The notes under the pieces: model-generated
Told to the model about the DNA's origin: nothing
Seen by the model: the letters and a program-made list of their open reading frames with translations, nothing else
Databases searched by the model: none
Shown: positions 17,946 through 26,407 of the stretch, one piece after another
How positions within the stretch are numbered: position 1 is the stretch's first letter
How the letters are laid out: each line of letters starts with the position of its first letter
Source: Candidatus Corynebacterium faecigallinarum
GTDB lineage: Bacteria > Actinomycetota > Actinomycetes > Mycobacteriales > Mycobacteriaceae
Length of the DNA: 64,000 bases
Direction of reading: 5' to 3'
Assembly: GCA_019120175.1 (NCBI GenBank)
Contig: DWVP01000009.1
Location: forward strand, 1-64,000
Made by a program: the position numbers and the translations under genes

Positions 17946-18664
17946 GACGGGACGATGCTGCCGTCGTGCAGCGTCACCACGTCGTCGGCCAGCTCCAGCT
18001 GACGGCGGTCGTGGGTGACCAGCACCGTGGCCAGGCCGAACTCGTCGGTGAGGTCACGCAGCAGCCCGACGATCGTCCGGGACATCCCCGCGTCCAGCGC
18101 GGAGGTCGGTTCATCGGCGAGCAGGAGTCGAGGGGACCCCATCAGGGCACGGGCGATGTTCACCCGCTGTCGCTGACCGCCGGAGAGCTGGTGGATCCGG
18201 CGGTGGCCGTACCCTGACAGGCCGACGCGCTCCAGCAGCGCGTCGGCCTGCTTCTTTATCGTGGCGTCCGGACGGCGACCCCGGATGTGGTCGGCGATGA
18301 GCAGTTGTTCCCGGACCCGAAGCGAACCGAAGAGGTTCGGGGACTGGAAGACCATGCCGGTGTGGTTGCGACGCACCCGGGTACGGGCTGCGTCGTCGGC
18401 ACCGGGTCCCGGGGACAGGTCTTCCCCGGCGACCTGCACGGTCCCGGCATCGGGGACGGTCATCCCGGCGGCGACGGACAGCAGAGTCGACTTGCCGCAG
18501 CCTGATTCGCCGACCACCGCGGTGATGGTGCCGGGGGAGGCGGTCATGGACACGGCGTCCAGAGCGGTGACCTGCTGGTCGCCGTCGGGGAAGGTGACGG
18601 TGACATCGGTCAGGGTGAGGGCGGGAACTGCGGGCTCTACGAGCTGTACGGATTCAGTGGACAT
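17942..18664 (-). CDS. hrtA: ABC transporter ATP-binding protein, HrtA-like
   Basis: The 240-residue ATPase has a Walker A ([10 protein letters not shown]), the Q-loop, the signature [15 protein letters not shown], Walker B (LLLADEPTS) and the H-loop (LVTHDRRQL). It overlaps the upstream permease by the ATGA junction, so they are one operon. With the divergent kinase and regulator this copies the hrtBA/chrSA heme-export arrangement of corynebacteria. That name rests on the gene order and the match of each protein type. It may instead export a peptide or lipid. Confidence 0.8.
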   Translation of the reverse strand: MSTESVQLVEPAVPALTLTDVTVTFPDGDQQVTALDAVSMTASPGTITAVVGESGCGKSTLLSVAAGMTVPDAGTVQVAGEDLSPGPGADDAARTRVRRNHTGMVFQSPNLFGSLRVREQLLIADHIRGRRPDATIKKQADALLERVGLSGYGHRRIHQLSGGQRQRVNIARALMGSPRLLLADEPTSALDAGMSRTIVGLLRDLTDEFGLATVLVTHDRRQLELADDVVTLHDGSIVPS

Positions 18665-19746
18665 CAGGCATTCGCTCCCAGGGCAGTGCGGGGATCAGTG
18701 GACAGGACGCGGCGGGTTGCCGCGAGGGCACCGACCGCGCCGAGGGTGAGGACGCCGACACCAGGCACGATGACGGTGGCGGGGGACAGGCTGAACGGCA
18801 AGACACCTTGTGCGAGTCCGCCGAGCCCGAGTCCGAGAAGGCCCCCGACGCCCACGCCGGAGGCGACGACCGTGACGGCCTGGCCGAGTGCGTCCCGCAG
18901 GACGTAACTCTTCGAGGCGCCGAGCGCCCGGAGGACGGCGATGTCGCGGGTGCGTTGGATCGTCCACACCGACAGGAAGGCCAGTACGACCAGCGCGGAG
19001 ATGCCGTAGAGCAGGCCCTGGATCGCCAGCAGTGAGCCGCGTTCCGAGTTGTAGGCACCCAGTCCGTTGAAGGCCTCCTTCACGGTCAGTGCGGTGGTGC
19101 CGGACTGTGCAGCCACGGTCTCCCACTGTTCATCGGAGAGGGTGCCGTCGGCCATGAGCACGGTCGGGTCCTCGACGTGGGCGACCTGTCGCCAGGTGTC
19201 GAGGTCGGTGAAGGCCACCGGGACGTGGCTGTAGTAGACAGTTGAGTTCCCGTCGCTGACCTGGACAGGGACGCCGCCGAGAACGACGGAGGTGGCCGCG
19301 CTGGTTCCGTCATTGCCGGAATCCGTGGCTACGTCCTCGGGAAGGATGACGCCGCCCTCGGCGACTGTCGCACCGTCCACCGTGGTGCCGGCGGGCAGGC
19401 CGAAGACGGCCACGGACTCCGTGGTTTCCCCCTCGCCGCCACCCGACGTCATCCGGGTCTGGGTGATGCCCAGCGGTGTCACGGCGTCCATGCCGTCTGT
19501 GGCCTCCCAGCGGGCGGTGGCGTCCGCCCCGACAGCGGACCCGGTGAACGAGAACTCCCCGTCGTCCGAGGTGGTGGCGATGAAACGGTCCGGCCCGAGC
19601 TCTTCGAGCGCGGAGGTGTTCTGTTTTCCCAGTCCGGCGGTCAGCCCGGTGAGCATGACGATGAGCAGGGTGACGAGCCCGACGACGGACCCGATGAGGA
19701 CGAACCGGCCGACCGAGGCACGGATGTCGCGGAATGCCAGGTACAC
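18664..19746 (-). CDS. hrtB: FtsX-like ABC transporter permease, HrtB-like
   Basis: The 360-residue permease has one N-terminal membrane segment (FVLIGSVVGLVTLLIVMLTG), a large extracytoplasmic domain (about residues 40-235) and three C-terminal segments in the FtsX module (ALVVLAFLSVW, then VTVVASGVGVGGLLGLGLG, then GVLTLGAVGAL). I chose GTG 19746 because GGAAAGGAG lies six bases before it. In C. glutamicum and C. diphtheriae the same type of permease exports heme. Its role here is inferred. Confidence 0.8.
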   Translation of the reverse strand: MYLAFRDIRASVGRFVLIGSVVGLVTLLIVMLTGLTAGLGKQNTSALEELGPDRFIATTSDDGEFSFTGSAVGADATARWEATDGMDAVTPLGITQTRMTSGGGEGETTESVAVFGLPAGTTVDGATVAEGGVILPEDVATDSGNDGTSAATSVVLGGVPVQVSDGNSTVYYSHVPVAFTDLDTWRQVAHVEDPTVLMADGTLSDEQWETVAAQSGTTALTVKEAFNGLGAYNSERGSLLAIQGLLYGISALVVLAFLSVWTIQRTRDIAVLRALGASKSYVLRDALGQAVTVVASGVGVGGLLGLGLGGLAQGVLPFSLSPATVIVPGVGVLTLGAVGALAATRRVLSTDPRTALGANA

Positions 19747-19865
19747 GGCATTCTCCTTTCCTTGGGTGCCTCCCATGCTTCGCGACCCTGATGGTCCGGC
19801 ACATCGCCCCGGTGGATGGTCTCTTTCTCAACCGATCGGACGATACGCTGCCGCCTGACCCGCAC

Positions 19866-19871
19866 TAGGCT
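19866..19871 (+). promoter_or_regulatory. -10 element of the chrS-like gene (leaderless)
   Basis: TAGGCT ends seven bases before GTG 19879. It sits in the 133-base divergent region shared with the exporter operon, where the regulator would bind. Confidence 0.5.
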
Positions 19872-19878
19872 TGGTGAC

Positions 19879-21153
19879 GTGCCCACCCCAGACAGGTCCA
19901 CCGACCGGACCACCCTCGCCCAGTTGCTGGAGACGCTTCGGCTCAGCGTGCACCTGGCGTTCGCCGCACTACTCGTCGTCGCGCTGGTGCAGTTCCTCGC
20001 CCGTGGGTACTCCCCGACACACCAGGCCGCTGTCGTGGCGCTCACCGCCCTGCTGGCGGTCGTGTACCTCGCCGGCACGGTGTGGGAGAACCGCTTCGCC
20101 GCCGGCCGCACCACCAGGGACCTGCGCCGACTGACCGGCCCGTGGCTTTCGGTGGTGCTGGGCCTGTGGGTGCTGCTCGTGGTGCTCAGCGCGGACGCCG
20201 TGTGGTTGCTGTTCCCGCTGGTTTTCGTCACCCTTGCCCTGACCGGACCGTGGACAGGTGGTCTGACCGTCGCGGCATGTTGGGCGGTCGTGGCGGTGGT
20301 CCCCGTACTCACCGAGCAGCGCACCGGAGTCGGCGGCATCATCGGTTCGGGCATAGGCGTCCTGTTCGCCGCGCTGACCTACTGGACCTATCTGCGGCTC
20401 ACCCGGGAAGCCGAACACCACCGCCAGATCGCCGAGCAACTCCGCGCGACCCGCGACAGGTTGCTCGCAGCAGAGAACCAGGCGGGACGTCTCGCCGAAC
20501 GCGAACGGTTCTCCCGGGAGATCCACGACACCCTGGCCCAGGGATTCAACTCCGTCCTGCTCCTCTCGCGTGCCGCCCGCACCGCGCTGGACCAGGGCAG
20601 GGAGACGGACGCTGCGGCCCAACTCGAGGTCATCACCACCACCGCCCACGACAGCCTTGTCCAGACCCGGGCCCTGGTCGCCGACGGCACCCGGGAAGAA
20701 TCGGTGCCGCTGGTCGCCGCATTGCGCCAGCTCACCCGGGACGCCGAGCGTCGGGCCCGTGCTCTGGGGTCCGACGTGACGGTGGACCTTGACATCGATG
20801 ACGACATCACGGGCACCGGGGGCCTCGGCGGTGAGGTGGACGGGGCGCTGCTTCGGGTGGCGCAGGAGGCGGTCACCAACGCGGTGACCCATGCTGATGC
20901 GTCCCACATCCGGGTCACACTCGGGGTGTGGGACACCGAGGCGACCCTCGATATCTTCGACGACGGACGAGGGTTCGACCCGTCTGCCGTGCACCGCACG
21001 GCCACCAGCGGTTTCGGCCTCGCCGGGATGCGAAAGCGGGTCGCCGAGATCGGTGGAGAGTTCACCGTGGACTCGGTAGCGTCCGAAGCGTCCGGAGGTT
21101 CCGGCACCGTCGTCGCCGTCCGTGTCCCGATCAGCCAGGGAGGTGCCGCATGA
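19879..21153 (+). CDS. chrS: Sensor histidine kinase, ChrS-like
   Basis: The 424-residue kinase has an N-terminal bundle of about six membrane segments (residues 25-165). A linker helix then leads to a HisKA_3 domain with the phospho-acceptor His at about residue 216 (REIHDTLAQGFNS), then a HATPase domain with NAVTHAD (N box), DIFDDGRGFD and GFGLAGM (G boxes). No periplasmic sensor loop of any size is visible, so it senses within the membrane, as ChrS does for heme. The next gene overlaps its end. Confidence 0.85.
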   Translation: MPTPDRSTDRTTLAQLLETLRLSVHLAFAALLVVALVQFLARGYSPTHQAAVVALTALLAVVYLAGTVWENRFAAGRTTRDLRRLTGPWLSVVLGLWVLLVVLSADAVWLLFPLVFVTLALTGPWTGGLTVAACWAVVAVVPVLTEQRTGVGGIIGSGIGVLFAALTYWTYLRLTREAEHHRQIAEQLRATRDRLLAAENQAGRLAERERFSREIHDTLAQGFNSVLLLSRAARTALDQGRETDAAAQLEVITTTAHDSLVQTRALVADGTREESVPLVAALRQLTRDAERRARALGSDVTVDLDIDDDITGTGGLGGEVDGALLRVAQEAVTNAVTHADASHIRVTLGVWDTEATLDIFDDGRGFDPSAVHRTATSGFGLAGMRKRVAEIGGEFTVDSVASEASGGSGTVVAVRVPISQGGAA

Positions 21154-21797
21154 CCGGCAGTGATTCCGCAACCACAACCGGGACCGACCCGGTCCGCGTG
21201 ATGCTCGTCGACGACCACCCGGTCGTCAGGGCGGGGCTGCGCGCGATTCTCGACAGCTTCGGTGACATCACCGTCGTCGCCGAAGGCTCCGACGGTGCCG
21301 ATGCACAGGACGCCACGGTGGAGAACGTGGATGTCGTGGTGATGGACATCCAGATGGCCGGCACCGATGGCATCACTGCGACCCGGAATTTGGTCACCGC
21401 CGGAGGGCCTCCGGTTCTCATCCTGACCACCTACGACACCGAGGCCGACATTGTCGAGGCACTCGCCGCAGGGGCGCGCGGCTACCTGCTCAAGGACGCC
21501 CCCGAGGACGAGCTCCACCGTGCCGTCCTGACCACCGCCGGTGGGGACGCCACGTTCTCCGCCGAGGTCGGTGCCGCGCTGGCACGCCGGGTCGGACGGC
21601 CCGACGTGGCGCTGTCGCGCCGGGAGACCGAGATCCTCCGGGCATTGGCGACCGGGGCGTCCAACCAGGACGTGGCTGCCGAGCTGTTCATCTCGCCGGC
21701 GACGGTGAAGACGCACCTGGTGCACATCTACCAGAAGCTCGGGGTGGACAACCGGACCGCGGCCGTGGTGGAGGCCACGGCCCGCCGACTGATCTGA
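21150..21797 (+). CDS. chrA: NarL/LuxR-family response regulator, ChrA-like
   Basis: The 215-residue regulator starts with a 14-residue tail, then a receiver domain (VRVMLVDDHPVVRAGLR; phospho-acceptor Asp near residue 66 in VVMDIQM; LLKDA) and a LuxR helix-turn-helix (LSRRETEILRALATGASNQDVAAELFISPATVKTHLVHI). Its ATG overlaps the chrS-like stop. It likely controls the divergent exporter and its own operon. Confidence 0.85.
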   Translation: MTGSDSATTTGTDPVRVMLVDDHPVVRAGLRAILDSFGDITVVAEGSDGADAQDATVENVDVVVMDIQMAGTDGITATRNLVTAGGPPVLILTTYDTEADIVEALAAGARGYLLKDAPEDELHRAVLTTAGGDATFSAEVGAALARRVGRPDVALSRRETEILRALATGASNQDVAAELFISPATVKTHLVHIYQKLGVDNRTAAVVEATARRLI

Positions 21798-21814
21798 CGG
21801 TGGCCTGAGGCGTC

Positions 21815-23116
21815 CTACCGCAGGCCGGCGAACAGCGACTCGGCGGCCGCGTCTTCCCACAACACCACGTTGCCGACCTCGGTGTCGGCGTAGCCGCCGA
21901 CCGGGACGGTCTCCTGGTCGGCACCGCGGATCATGCCGAGTGCCAGGTGCGCCAGGTGCCACACGTGGTCGCCCTCGTCGACGGTGAGGGCGTCGGTGAA
22001 CGCCGAGACCAGGGGCAGGGCCCGGAACGGGTTGGCCAGGGTGCCGAAGGAGCCGACCTTGGAGACCACGGCGGTGAGGAACTCGCGCTGGCGCTCCACC
22101 CGGTCCAGGTCGCCCTGTGCCGAGGTGTAGCGGGTGCGGACGTAGCCCAGCGCGGTCGGCCCGTCCATCTCCTGGCAGCCTGCCTCGAGGTTGATGCCGG
22201 CCATCGGGTCGTTGATCGGTTCGGACGGGCAGAGTTCCACGCCGCCGATGGCGTCGACGATGGCCCCGAAGCCGCCGAAACCGATCTCCATGTAGTGGTC
22301 CATCCGCAGGCCGGTGGACTGCTCCACACTCTGCTGCAGCAGCTGCGGCCCGCCGAAGGTGTAGGCGGAGTTGATCTTGCCCATGCCGTAGCCGGGGATC
22401 TCGACGTAGGAGTCGCGGGGGATGGACACCATCGTCGGCTGACCGCCGAAGGAGGGCACGTGCACGATGATGATGGTGTCGGTCCGGGCGCCACCTTCGC
22501 TGAGGTCACCGGCGGCGTAGCGGTCGCCGTCCTCTTCGCTCATCCCTTCCCGCGAGTCGGAGCCGACGAGCAGCCAGTTCGAGCCACTGGTGTTGCCGAC
22601 CTGGCCCTCGTATCCGGAGAGCGCGTCGATCCGGTTGATCTGCGAGTCGACCCACCAGGCGGTGCCGGCGAGGACGAGCAGGATGACCAGCAGCAGGACG
22701 CCGATGATGCGCATCGGGCGGAACCTGCGGCGTTTGCGGGGGCGCCGGGTTTTCGTCGGACGCTGCGGCTGCTGGGGCTGCTGGGGCTGATGGGCGTACT
22801 GCTGCGGCGGGTACTGCTGGTACTGGTCCTGGTACTGGGCGGGCCGCTCATAGGGTGCGGCCTGCGGCGGCTGCTCAGGCTGACGACGGTACTGCGGCGG
22901 CTCCGGCTGCGTACGTCCCTGGCCGCCCTGCTGTCCCTGCTGTGGCTGCTGGCCGTGGGCAGAGGGGTCGCCGCCGTCGCGGCCGTCACCGAAGACGCGC
23001 GTGGAGTCCTGTCCGGCGGTGGGATCACGACGCTGGACGGGGCGTCCGTAGCGGTCGAGGATCGGCCTGCCGAACTTGTCGCGGGCGATGTTGTCGTCGG
23101 ACGGGTTCTGGGGCAT
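21815..23116 (-). CDS. LytR-CpsA-Psr (LCP) family protein
   Basis: The 433-residue protein has a Gln/Pro/Tyr-rich N-terminal tail (about 130 residues), a single membrane segment (IIGVLLLVILLVLAGTAWW) and an extracytoplasmic LCP domain. The domain shows DSR near WLLVGSDSREG, RTDTIIIVHV, VSIPRDSYVEIPG and an Arg-rich RTRYTSAQGDLDRVERQREF. LCP enzymes transfer polymers, such as arabinogalactan, to peptidoglycan. ATG 23116 is supported by TATGCT (23123-23128, minus) ending six bases before it. Confidence 0.9.
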   Translation of the reverse strand: MPQNPSDDNIARDKFGRPILDRYGRPVQRRDPTAGQDSTRVFGDGRDGGDPSAHGQQPQQGQQGGQGRTQPEPPQYRRQPEQPPQAAPYERPAQYQDQYQQYPPQQYAHQPQQPQQPQRPTKTRRPRKRRRFRPMRIIGVLLLVILLVLAGTAWWVDSQINRIDALSGYEGQVGNTSGSNWLLVGSDSREGMSEEDGDRYAAGDLSEGGARTDTIIIVHVPSFGGQPTMVSIPRDSYVEIPGYGMGKINSAYTFGGPQLLQQSVEQSTGLRMDHYMEIGFGGFGAIVDAIGGVELCPSEPINDPMAGINLEAGCQEMDGPTALGYVRTRYTSAQGDLDRVERQREFLTAVVSKVGSFGTLANPFRALPLVSAFTDALTVDEGDHVWHLAHLALGMIRGADQETVPVGGYADTEVGNVVLWEDAAAESLFAGLR

Positions 23117-23122
23117 GGGGAC

Positions 23123-23128
23123 AGCATA
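23123..23128 (-). promoter_or_regulatory. -10 element of the LCP gene (leaderless)
   Basis: TATGCT on the minus strand ends six bases before ATG 23116. Confidence 0.45.
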
Positions 23129-23213
23129 GTGCCGTCGGCCGGGGAAACAGGTCATCCTGTGGGCTGAGATCTCCCGACCCTGCCAGGCGGTTCGCTGGTA
23201 GAGGGTATCGCCG

Positions 23214-23219
23214 TATAGT
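23214..23219 (+). promoter_or_regulatory. -10 element of the SdpI-like gene (leaderless)
   Basis: TATAGT ends eight bases before ATG 23228; TTCGCT lies 17 bases upstream as a weak -35. Confidence 0.5.
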
Positions 23220-23227
23220 TGTCGACC

Positions 23228-23653
23228 ATGGGTGACAATCTGGCAGCAGTGGCTTTTCCTGCGATCATGGCCGTGGTGGTGGCCGTGGTCGTCTCCTCGG
23301 TCACGAAAGCGGCGGGGCGGGGCGACCTGCCGCGGGACGGGGCGGTGGGGATCCGGACGAAGGCGACGAAGCTCAGCGATGCAGCGTGGACGGCCGGGCA
23401 CCGTGCGGCGGTGCCCCGGGCACGGACGGTGAGTCTGCTGACCTCGGCGGTGGCACTGGTGATCATCGTGCTGGGCATGGTCGTGGACGCCACCTGGGTG
23501 ATGGCGGTGGGCATCGTGCCCTTCGGTGTGGTCATCATCGGGATCATCCCGGTGGTGCAGACCGCCAACGCTGCAGCGCGGGAAGCGCATGCCGCCGAGC
23601 AGGCACGTCCGGCGAAGAAGAAGCAGAAGAAGCAGCAGAAGAAGCGGCGCTGA
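23228..23653 (+). CDS. SdpI-like membrane protein
   Basis: The 141-residue protein has a first membrane segment (FPAIMAVVVAVVVSSV), the SdpI-type motif GIRTKATKLSDAAWTAGHRAA, two more segments and a Lys/Gln-rich tail (KKKQKKQQKKRR). SdpI protects Bacillus from its own killing factor, but most relatives are of unknown function. Its own promoter lies divergent from the LCP gene. No toxin partner is seen next to it. Confidence 0.75.
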   Translation: MGDNLAAVAFPAIMAVVVAVVVSSVTKAAGRGDLPRDGAVGIRTKATKLSDAAWTAGHRAAVPRARTVSLLTSAVALVIIVLGMVVDATWVMAVGIVPFGVVIIGIIPVVQTANAAAREAHAAEQARPAKKKQKKQQKKRR

Positions 23654-23737
23654 CGGAGAAGCCTGCATAAGCCGGCGAAGTATGTTTCCTCGGCAAGCGA
23701 ACGTACACCACGCCCTCGCCGCAGGAAGGATCTCCAC

Positions 23738-24016
23738 ATGACGTCGATCACCCGTCGAATCTCCGCATCCGCCGCCGCCGTCCTCCTCGCCGCGGGAACA
23801 GCAGTTGCTGTCGCCCCGGGAGTCTCCGCGCAGACAGAACTGCCGACATCGAGCGAGAATTACACGCCCCCGGAGCCGGGCGACAGTTGGCTGACCGTAC
23901 TGTCCCAGCAGATCAGTGGTCCGATCGCCGTCGGCTCCCTGGTGGCCGTCTACGGCAGTGCTGTCGCCATGTGCACCTCGGATCTCACCGAGGGGCCGTC
24001 AAACGCCTGCTTCTGA
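23738..24016 (+). CDS. Small secreted protein 1, Cys...CF ending
   Basis: The 92-residue precursor starts with a clear signal peptide (SAAAVLLAAGTAVAVA, cleaved after VSA before QTELP). The mature part of about 60 residues has a hydrophobic helix (IAVGSLVAVYGSAVA) and ends C-x11-C-F at the stop codon. GGAAGGA lies eight bases before the ATG. It is the first of three tandem relatives (23738-24872). I do not recognise a function. Confidence 0.8.
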   Translation: MTSITRRISASAAAVLLAAGTAVAVAPGVSAQTELPTSSENYTPPEPGDSWLTVLSQQISGPIAVGSLVAVYGSAVAMCTSDLTEGPSNACF

Positions 24017-24055
24017 CTCCGCTTTCCGCCAGCCCTGTCCGGGCTCGCGCCCCGC

Positions 24056-24082
24056 CCTCCCCGGTCGTGCTGACCGGGGAGG
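24056..24082 (+). terminator. Hairpin between the first and second small secreted genes
   Basis: CCTCCCCGGTC and GACCGGGGAGG form an 11-base-pair stem with a five-base loop. It is followed by ACTGACGTTTTC, so it may be a partial terminator within the cluster. Confidence 0.55.
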
Positions 24083-24167
24083 ACTGACGTTTTCACAAGG
24101 AAAACGTTGTGATGGGGTAGGGGGCCTCGCCCGGGGTGCCCCATCAGGCTCACGGAGAGGAAACACC

Positions 24168-24491
24168 TTGCCAGGCCCATCTGACCATCGCGACACAACC
24201 TCCCGACGACGTGCGCGCGGCGGTGTCCGCGGTCGGGTCGCCGCCGCTGCCGCCGCCACGATGCTGGCCGCCGGGGGAGCAGTGGCCGTCGCTCCGTCCG
24301 CCAACGCCCAGGAGGGATCTCTCCCGCCGCCGGTCCAGGGGTCCTATGAGGCGCAGCACCCCTACGTGCAGCAGGCGCTCGGGAGCGCGGTCGTCGGCTC
24401 CTACACTGCCGTCGCACTGCCGTACCTCATGTGGGTCTGCCCGGTCCTGGGGGACCTGGGACTGGTGGAGCCGACCAGCTGCCAGTTCTGA
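24168..24491 (+). CDS. Small secreted protein 2, Cys...CQF ending
   Basis: The gene probably starts at TTG 24168 (107 residues), seven bases after GGAGAGG. A basic region (SRRRARGG) precedes the hydrophobic signal segment, cleaved after ANA before QEGSL. The mature part has a hydrophobic helix (SAVVGSYTAVALPYLMW) and ends C-x13-C-Q-F. It is the second of three tandem relatives. Function is unknown. Confidence 0.72.
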   Translation: MPGPSDHRDTTSRRRARGGVRGRVAAAAAATMLAAGGAVAVAPSANAQEGSLPPPVQGSYEAQHPYVQQALGSAVVGSYTAVALPYLMWVCPVLGDLGLVEPTSCQF

Positions 24492-24539
24492 CCCACTGTC
24501 ATCGTTGGCCCACTGCCATCCATCGAGGAGATGAGCACC

Positions 24540-24872
24540 ATGGCAGGCACATCTGACTATTCACCCCGCAGCTCCCGCAGTAGCCGCAGTACCCGAAGTA
24601 TGCGTTCGCGGGTCGCCGCCATCGGCGGAGCTGCCCTGATTGCCGTCGGCGGGGCGGCGCTCGCTGCCCCGCCTACCACGGCAACTCCGGCGACAGAGCT
24701 GCCGACCCAGTCCTCGCAGGACGCCCTGGACACCGCCGGCGGTATCGTCCGCTCCGCACAGAGCAGTGTGGCCACCAGTGGCATCGTCGCCGGCTGGACG
24801 CTCTACTACGTCGTCTGGTGTCCGGTGGCCGTCCCGCTGAACCTGCAAAACCCGGCCAACTGCACATTCTGA
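24540..24872 (+). CDS. Small secreted protein 3, Cys...CTF ending
   Basis: The precursor of 110 residues has a Ser/Arg-rich start (RSSRSSRSTRSMRSR), a signal segment (AAIGGAALIAVGGAALAA) and a mature part with a hydrophobic helix (GIVAGWTLYYVVW) ending C-x13-C-T-F. I chose ATG 24540 over ATG 24531, because the GAGGAG site would touch the latter. It is the third relative; a strong hairpin follows. Function is unknown. Confidence 0.78.
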   Translation: MAGTSDYSPRSSRSSRSTRSMRSRVAAIGGAALIAVGGAALAAPPTTATPATELPTQSSQDALDTAGGIVRSAQSSVATSGIVAGWTLYYVVWCPVAVPLNLQNPANCTF

Positions 24873-24907
24873 CCTGGTCGTCCGTCCTGACTGCACCGAC
24901 AGAAGAA

Positions 24908-24958
24908 CCACCGGCGTGGTGGCGGGATCCGAAGGGATCCCCGCCACCACGCCGGTGG
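24908..24958. terminator. Long hairpin between convergent genes
   Basis: CCACCGGCGTGGTGGCGGGATCC pairs with its complement over about 23 base pairs with one bulged base, around GAA. It lies between the third small secreted gene and the SGNH hydrolase and can act on both. Confidence 0.75.
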
Positions 24959-24983
24959 GGTAATGCGCCGACCTAGCTGGTCG

Positions 24984-25874
24984 CTAGGCGTTCGCGGCGG
25001 TGCGGCCGGCGACGCGCAGACCGGTGTCGGTCATGTGCAGCGGCAGGTTACGGCGCTGGGAGGTGGTGTCGACCAGGCCGACGATCCACCGGTCGTTGGC
25101 GCACATCTCGTGGCCGCGGCTGGCCGGCTTCAGGCTGACGAACTGGCCACCGGCGGCCTTGGCGCCGTCACGGACGCTGCGCTCCAGGGCCCACTCGATG
25201 TCCTTGATCTGGATCAGGAAGCTGGGCACCTGGACACCGGGGATGAGGTTGATCGGGCAGACCTGGCCGGCACCGTTGGTGATGTGCGGCATACCGAGCA
25301 CCTTGACGTTGGCGTTGGGGGCCAGCTTCTTGACGTGGGCGACGGTGCGCTGCACGGAGCCACGTAGGTTGGACTCGATCTTCGGCACCGGCAGCTGGTC
25401 GTTGAGCACGTAGGGGTAGGTGTCGTTGGTACCGGCCCAGATGACGACCTCGCCGGTGCTGCTGTTGAGCTTACCGGCAGCCCTGGCCTTGTCGGCCTGG
25501 GTGGTGACGCGCATGCCGCCGGTGCGGTAGGACGCTCCGGCGCAGGTGAAGTTGTCGACCTTCTTGCCGGACGCGCTGGCGTAGGCGTTGGAGAAGCGGT
25601 TGTCGGTGCCGCAGCCGGAGCCGCTGAGGACCGGGTCAGGCAGCGGGAGGCCCTTGCCGGCGAAGTAGTTGTAGAGGTCCGGGTTGGCCACGACCGAGTC
25701 GCCGAGGACCACGGTGTTGCCCGGGGCAGCCTGGCTCTCCGGGGCGGACAGCAGGGTGCCGGACAGGGCGGCGACGGTGGCGACCGCGGCGGCAGCCAGG
25801 CCGGCGATGCGGCGTCCTGCGCGGGTCTTCTTGGTGGCACTGGCGCTGTGCCGGCCACTCTGTCGTGAGCTCAT
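24984..25874 (-). CDS. Secreted SGNH/GDSL-type hydrolase
   Basis: The 296-residue protein has a signal peptide (hydrophobic part AGLAAAAVATVAALSGTLL, cleaved near SQA) and an SGNH hydrolase domain. Block I is VVLGDSVVANP with the catalytic Ser, and block III is WAGTNDTYPY. A late His (LPLHMTD) could complete the triad. Two or more Cys pairs suggest disulfides. It probably cleaves ester bonds in the cell envelope; the substrate cannot be read. The start is ATG 25874, after AGAGGA. Confidence 0.82.
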   Translation of the reverse strand: MSSRQSGRHSASATKKTRAGRRIAGLAAAAVATVAALSGTLLSAPESQAAPGNTVVLGDSVVANPDLYNYFAGKGLPLPDPVLSGSGCGTDNRFSNAYASASGKKVDNFTCAGASYRTGGMRVTTQADKARAAGKLNSSTGEVVIWAGTNDTYPYVLNDQLPVPKIESNLRGSVQRTVAHVKKLAPNANVKVLGMPHITNGAGQVCPINLIPGVQVPSFLIQIKDIEWALERSVRDGAKAAGGQFVSLKPASRGHEMCANDRWIVGLVDTTSQRRNLPLHMTDTGLRVAGRTAANA

Positions 25875-26407
25875 GGCGTCGGTGTTCCTCTCGTGAAACA
25901 TGTGTCGTAGCCGGTGTCTTCCTGCGATGGACCCGCTGTCTAAGGTGGGCCCTCGGGGGCTTCTTGCCAAACCGTTCTCCAGGGCAACGACGTTACAGTA
26001 CCGTGATATTAGTGGACAATCGGCAAAAATGTAACCCCTGGTGCAAAAGTGACAGATGTGACGTAAGTTGTCGCAGTGGCAATCGGTCCTGGATTTCTCC
26101 GTGATTTTCCGGGCGCACCCCGAGTTTGTCCCCGGGTCTGTCGCGTAACCGCCCACCGCCAGATGGGGTGAACCGCAGTTACCTGACCAGGATCTTTGGT
26201 CGTTCGGTATCGAAATGGTCACCCCGGCCGGTATGGTAACCGAAAGCAGTTGTTTGGCTTCACGTGTAAAGCCTCGCTGAGGTGTGTCGGATGGTGGCGG
26301 GTGTCCCCGCGTCCATTGCCGCCTCCGACATCGACCCGCCGATCTGACCCCCAGAACCGCCCCCCCCAGAACCGACCCCCACAATCAACCCACCGAAAGG
26401 AGGGGCA
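25875..26407. other. Long intergenic region with AT-rich block
   Basis: This region lies between the divergent SGNH hydrolase and acyl-CoA synthetase genes. Positions 25980-26070 are AT-rich and likely hold the SGNH promoter. I see no gene. A short C/A-rich direct repeat (CCCCAGAACCG twice) lies just before the synthetase, and its ribosome binding site AAAGGAGG is at 26395-26402. Confidence 0.5.

Noticed and set aside
26057..26072. TGTGACGTAAGTTGTC as a possible GlxR (Crp-type) site
   Set aside because: Only one half matches TGTGA; the second half TTGTC does not match TCACA.
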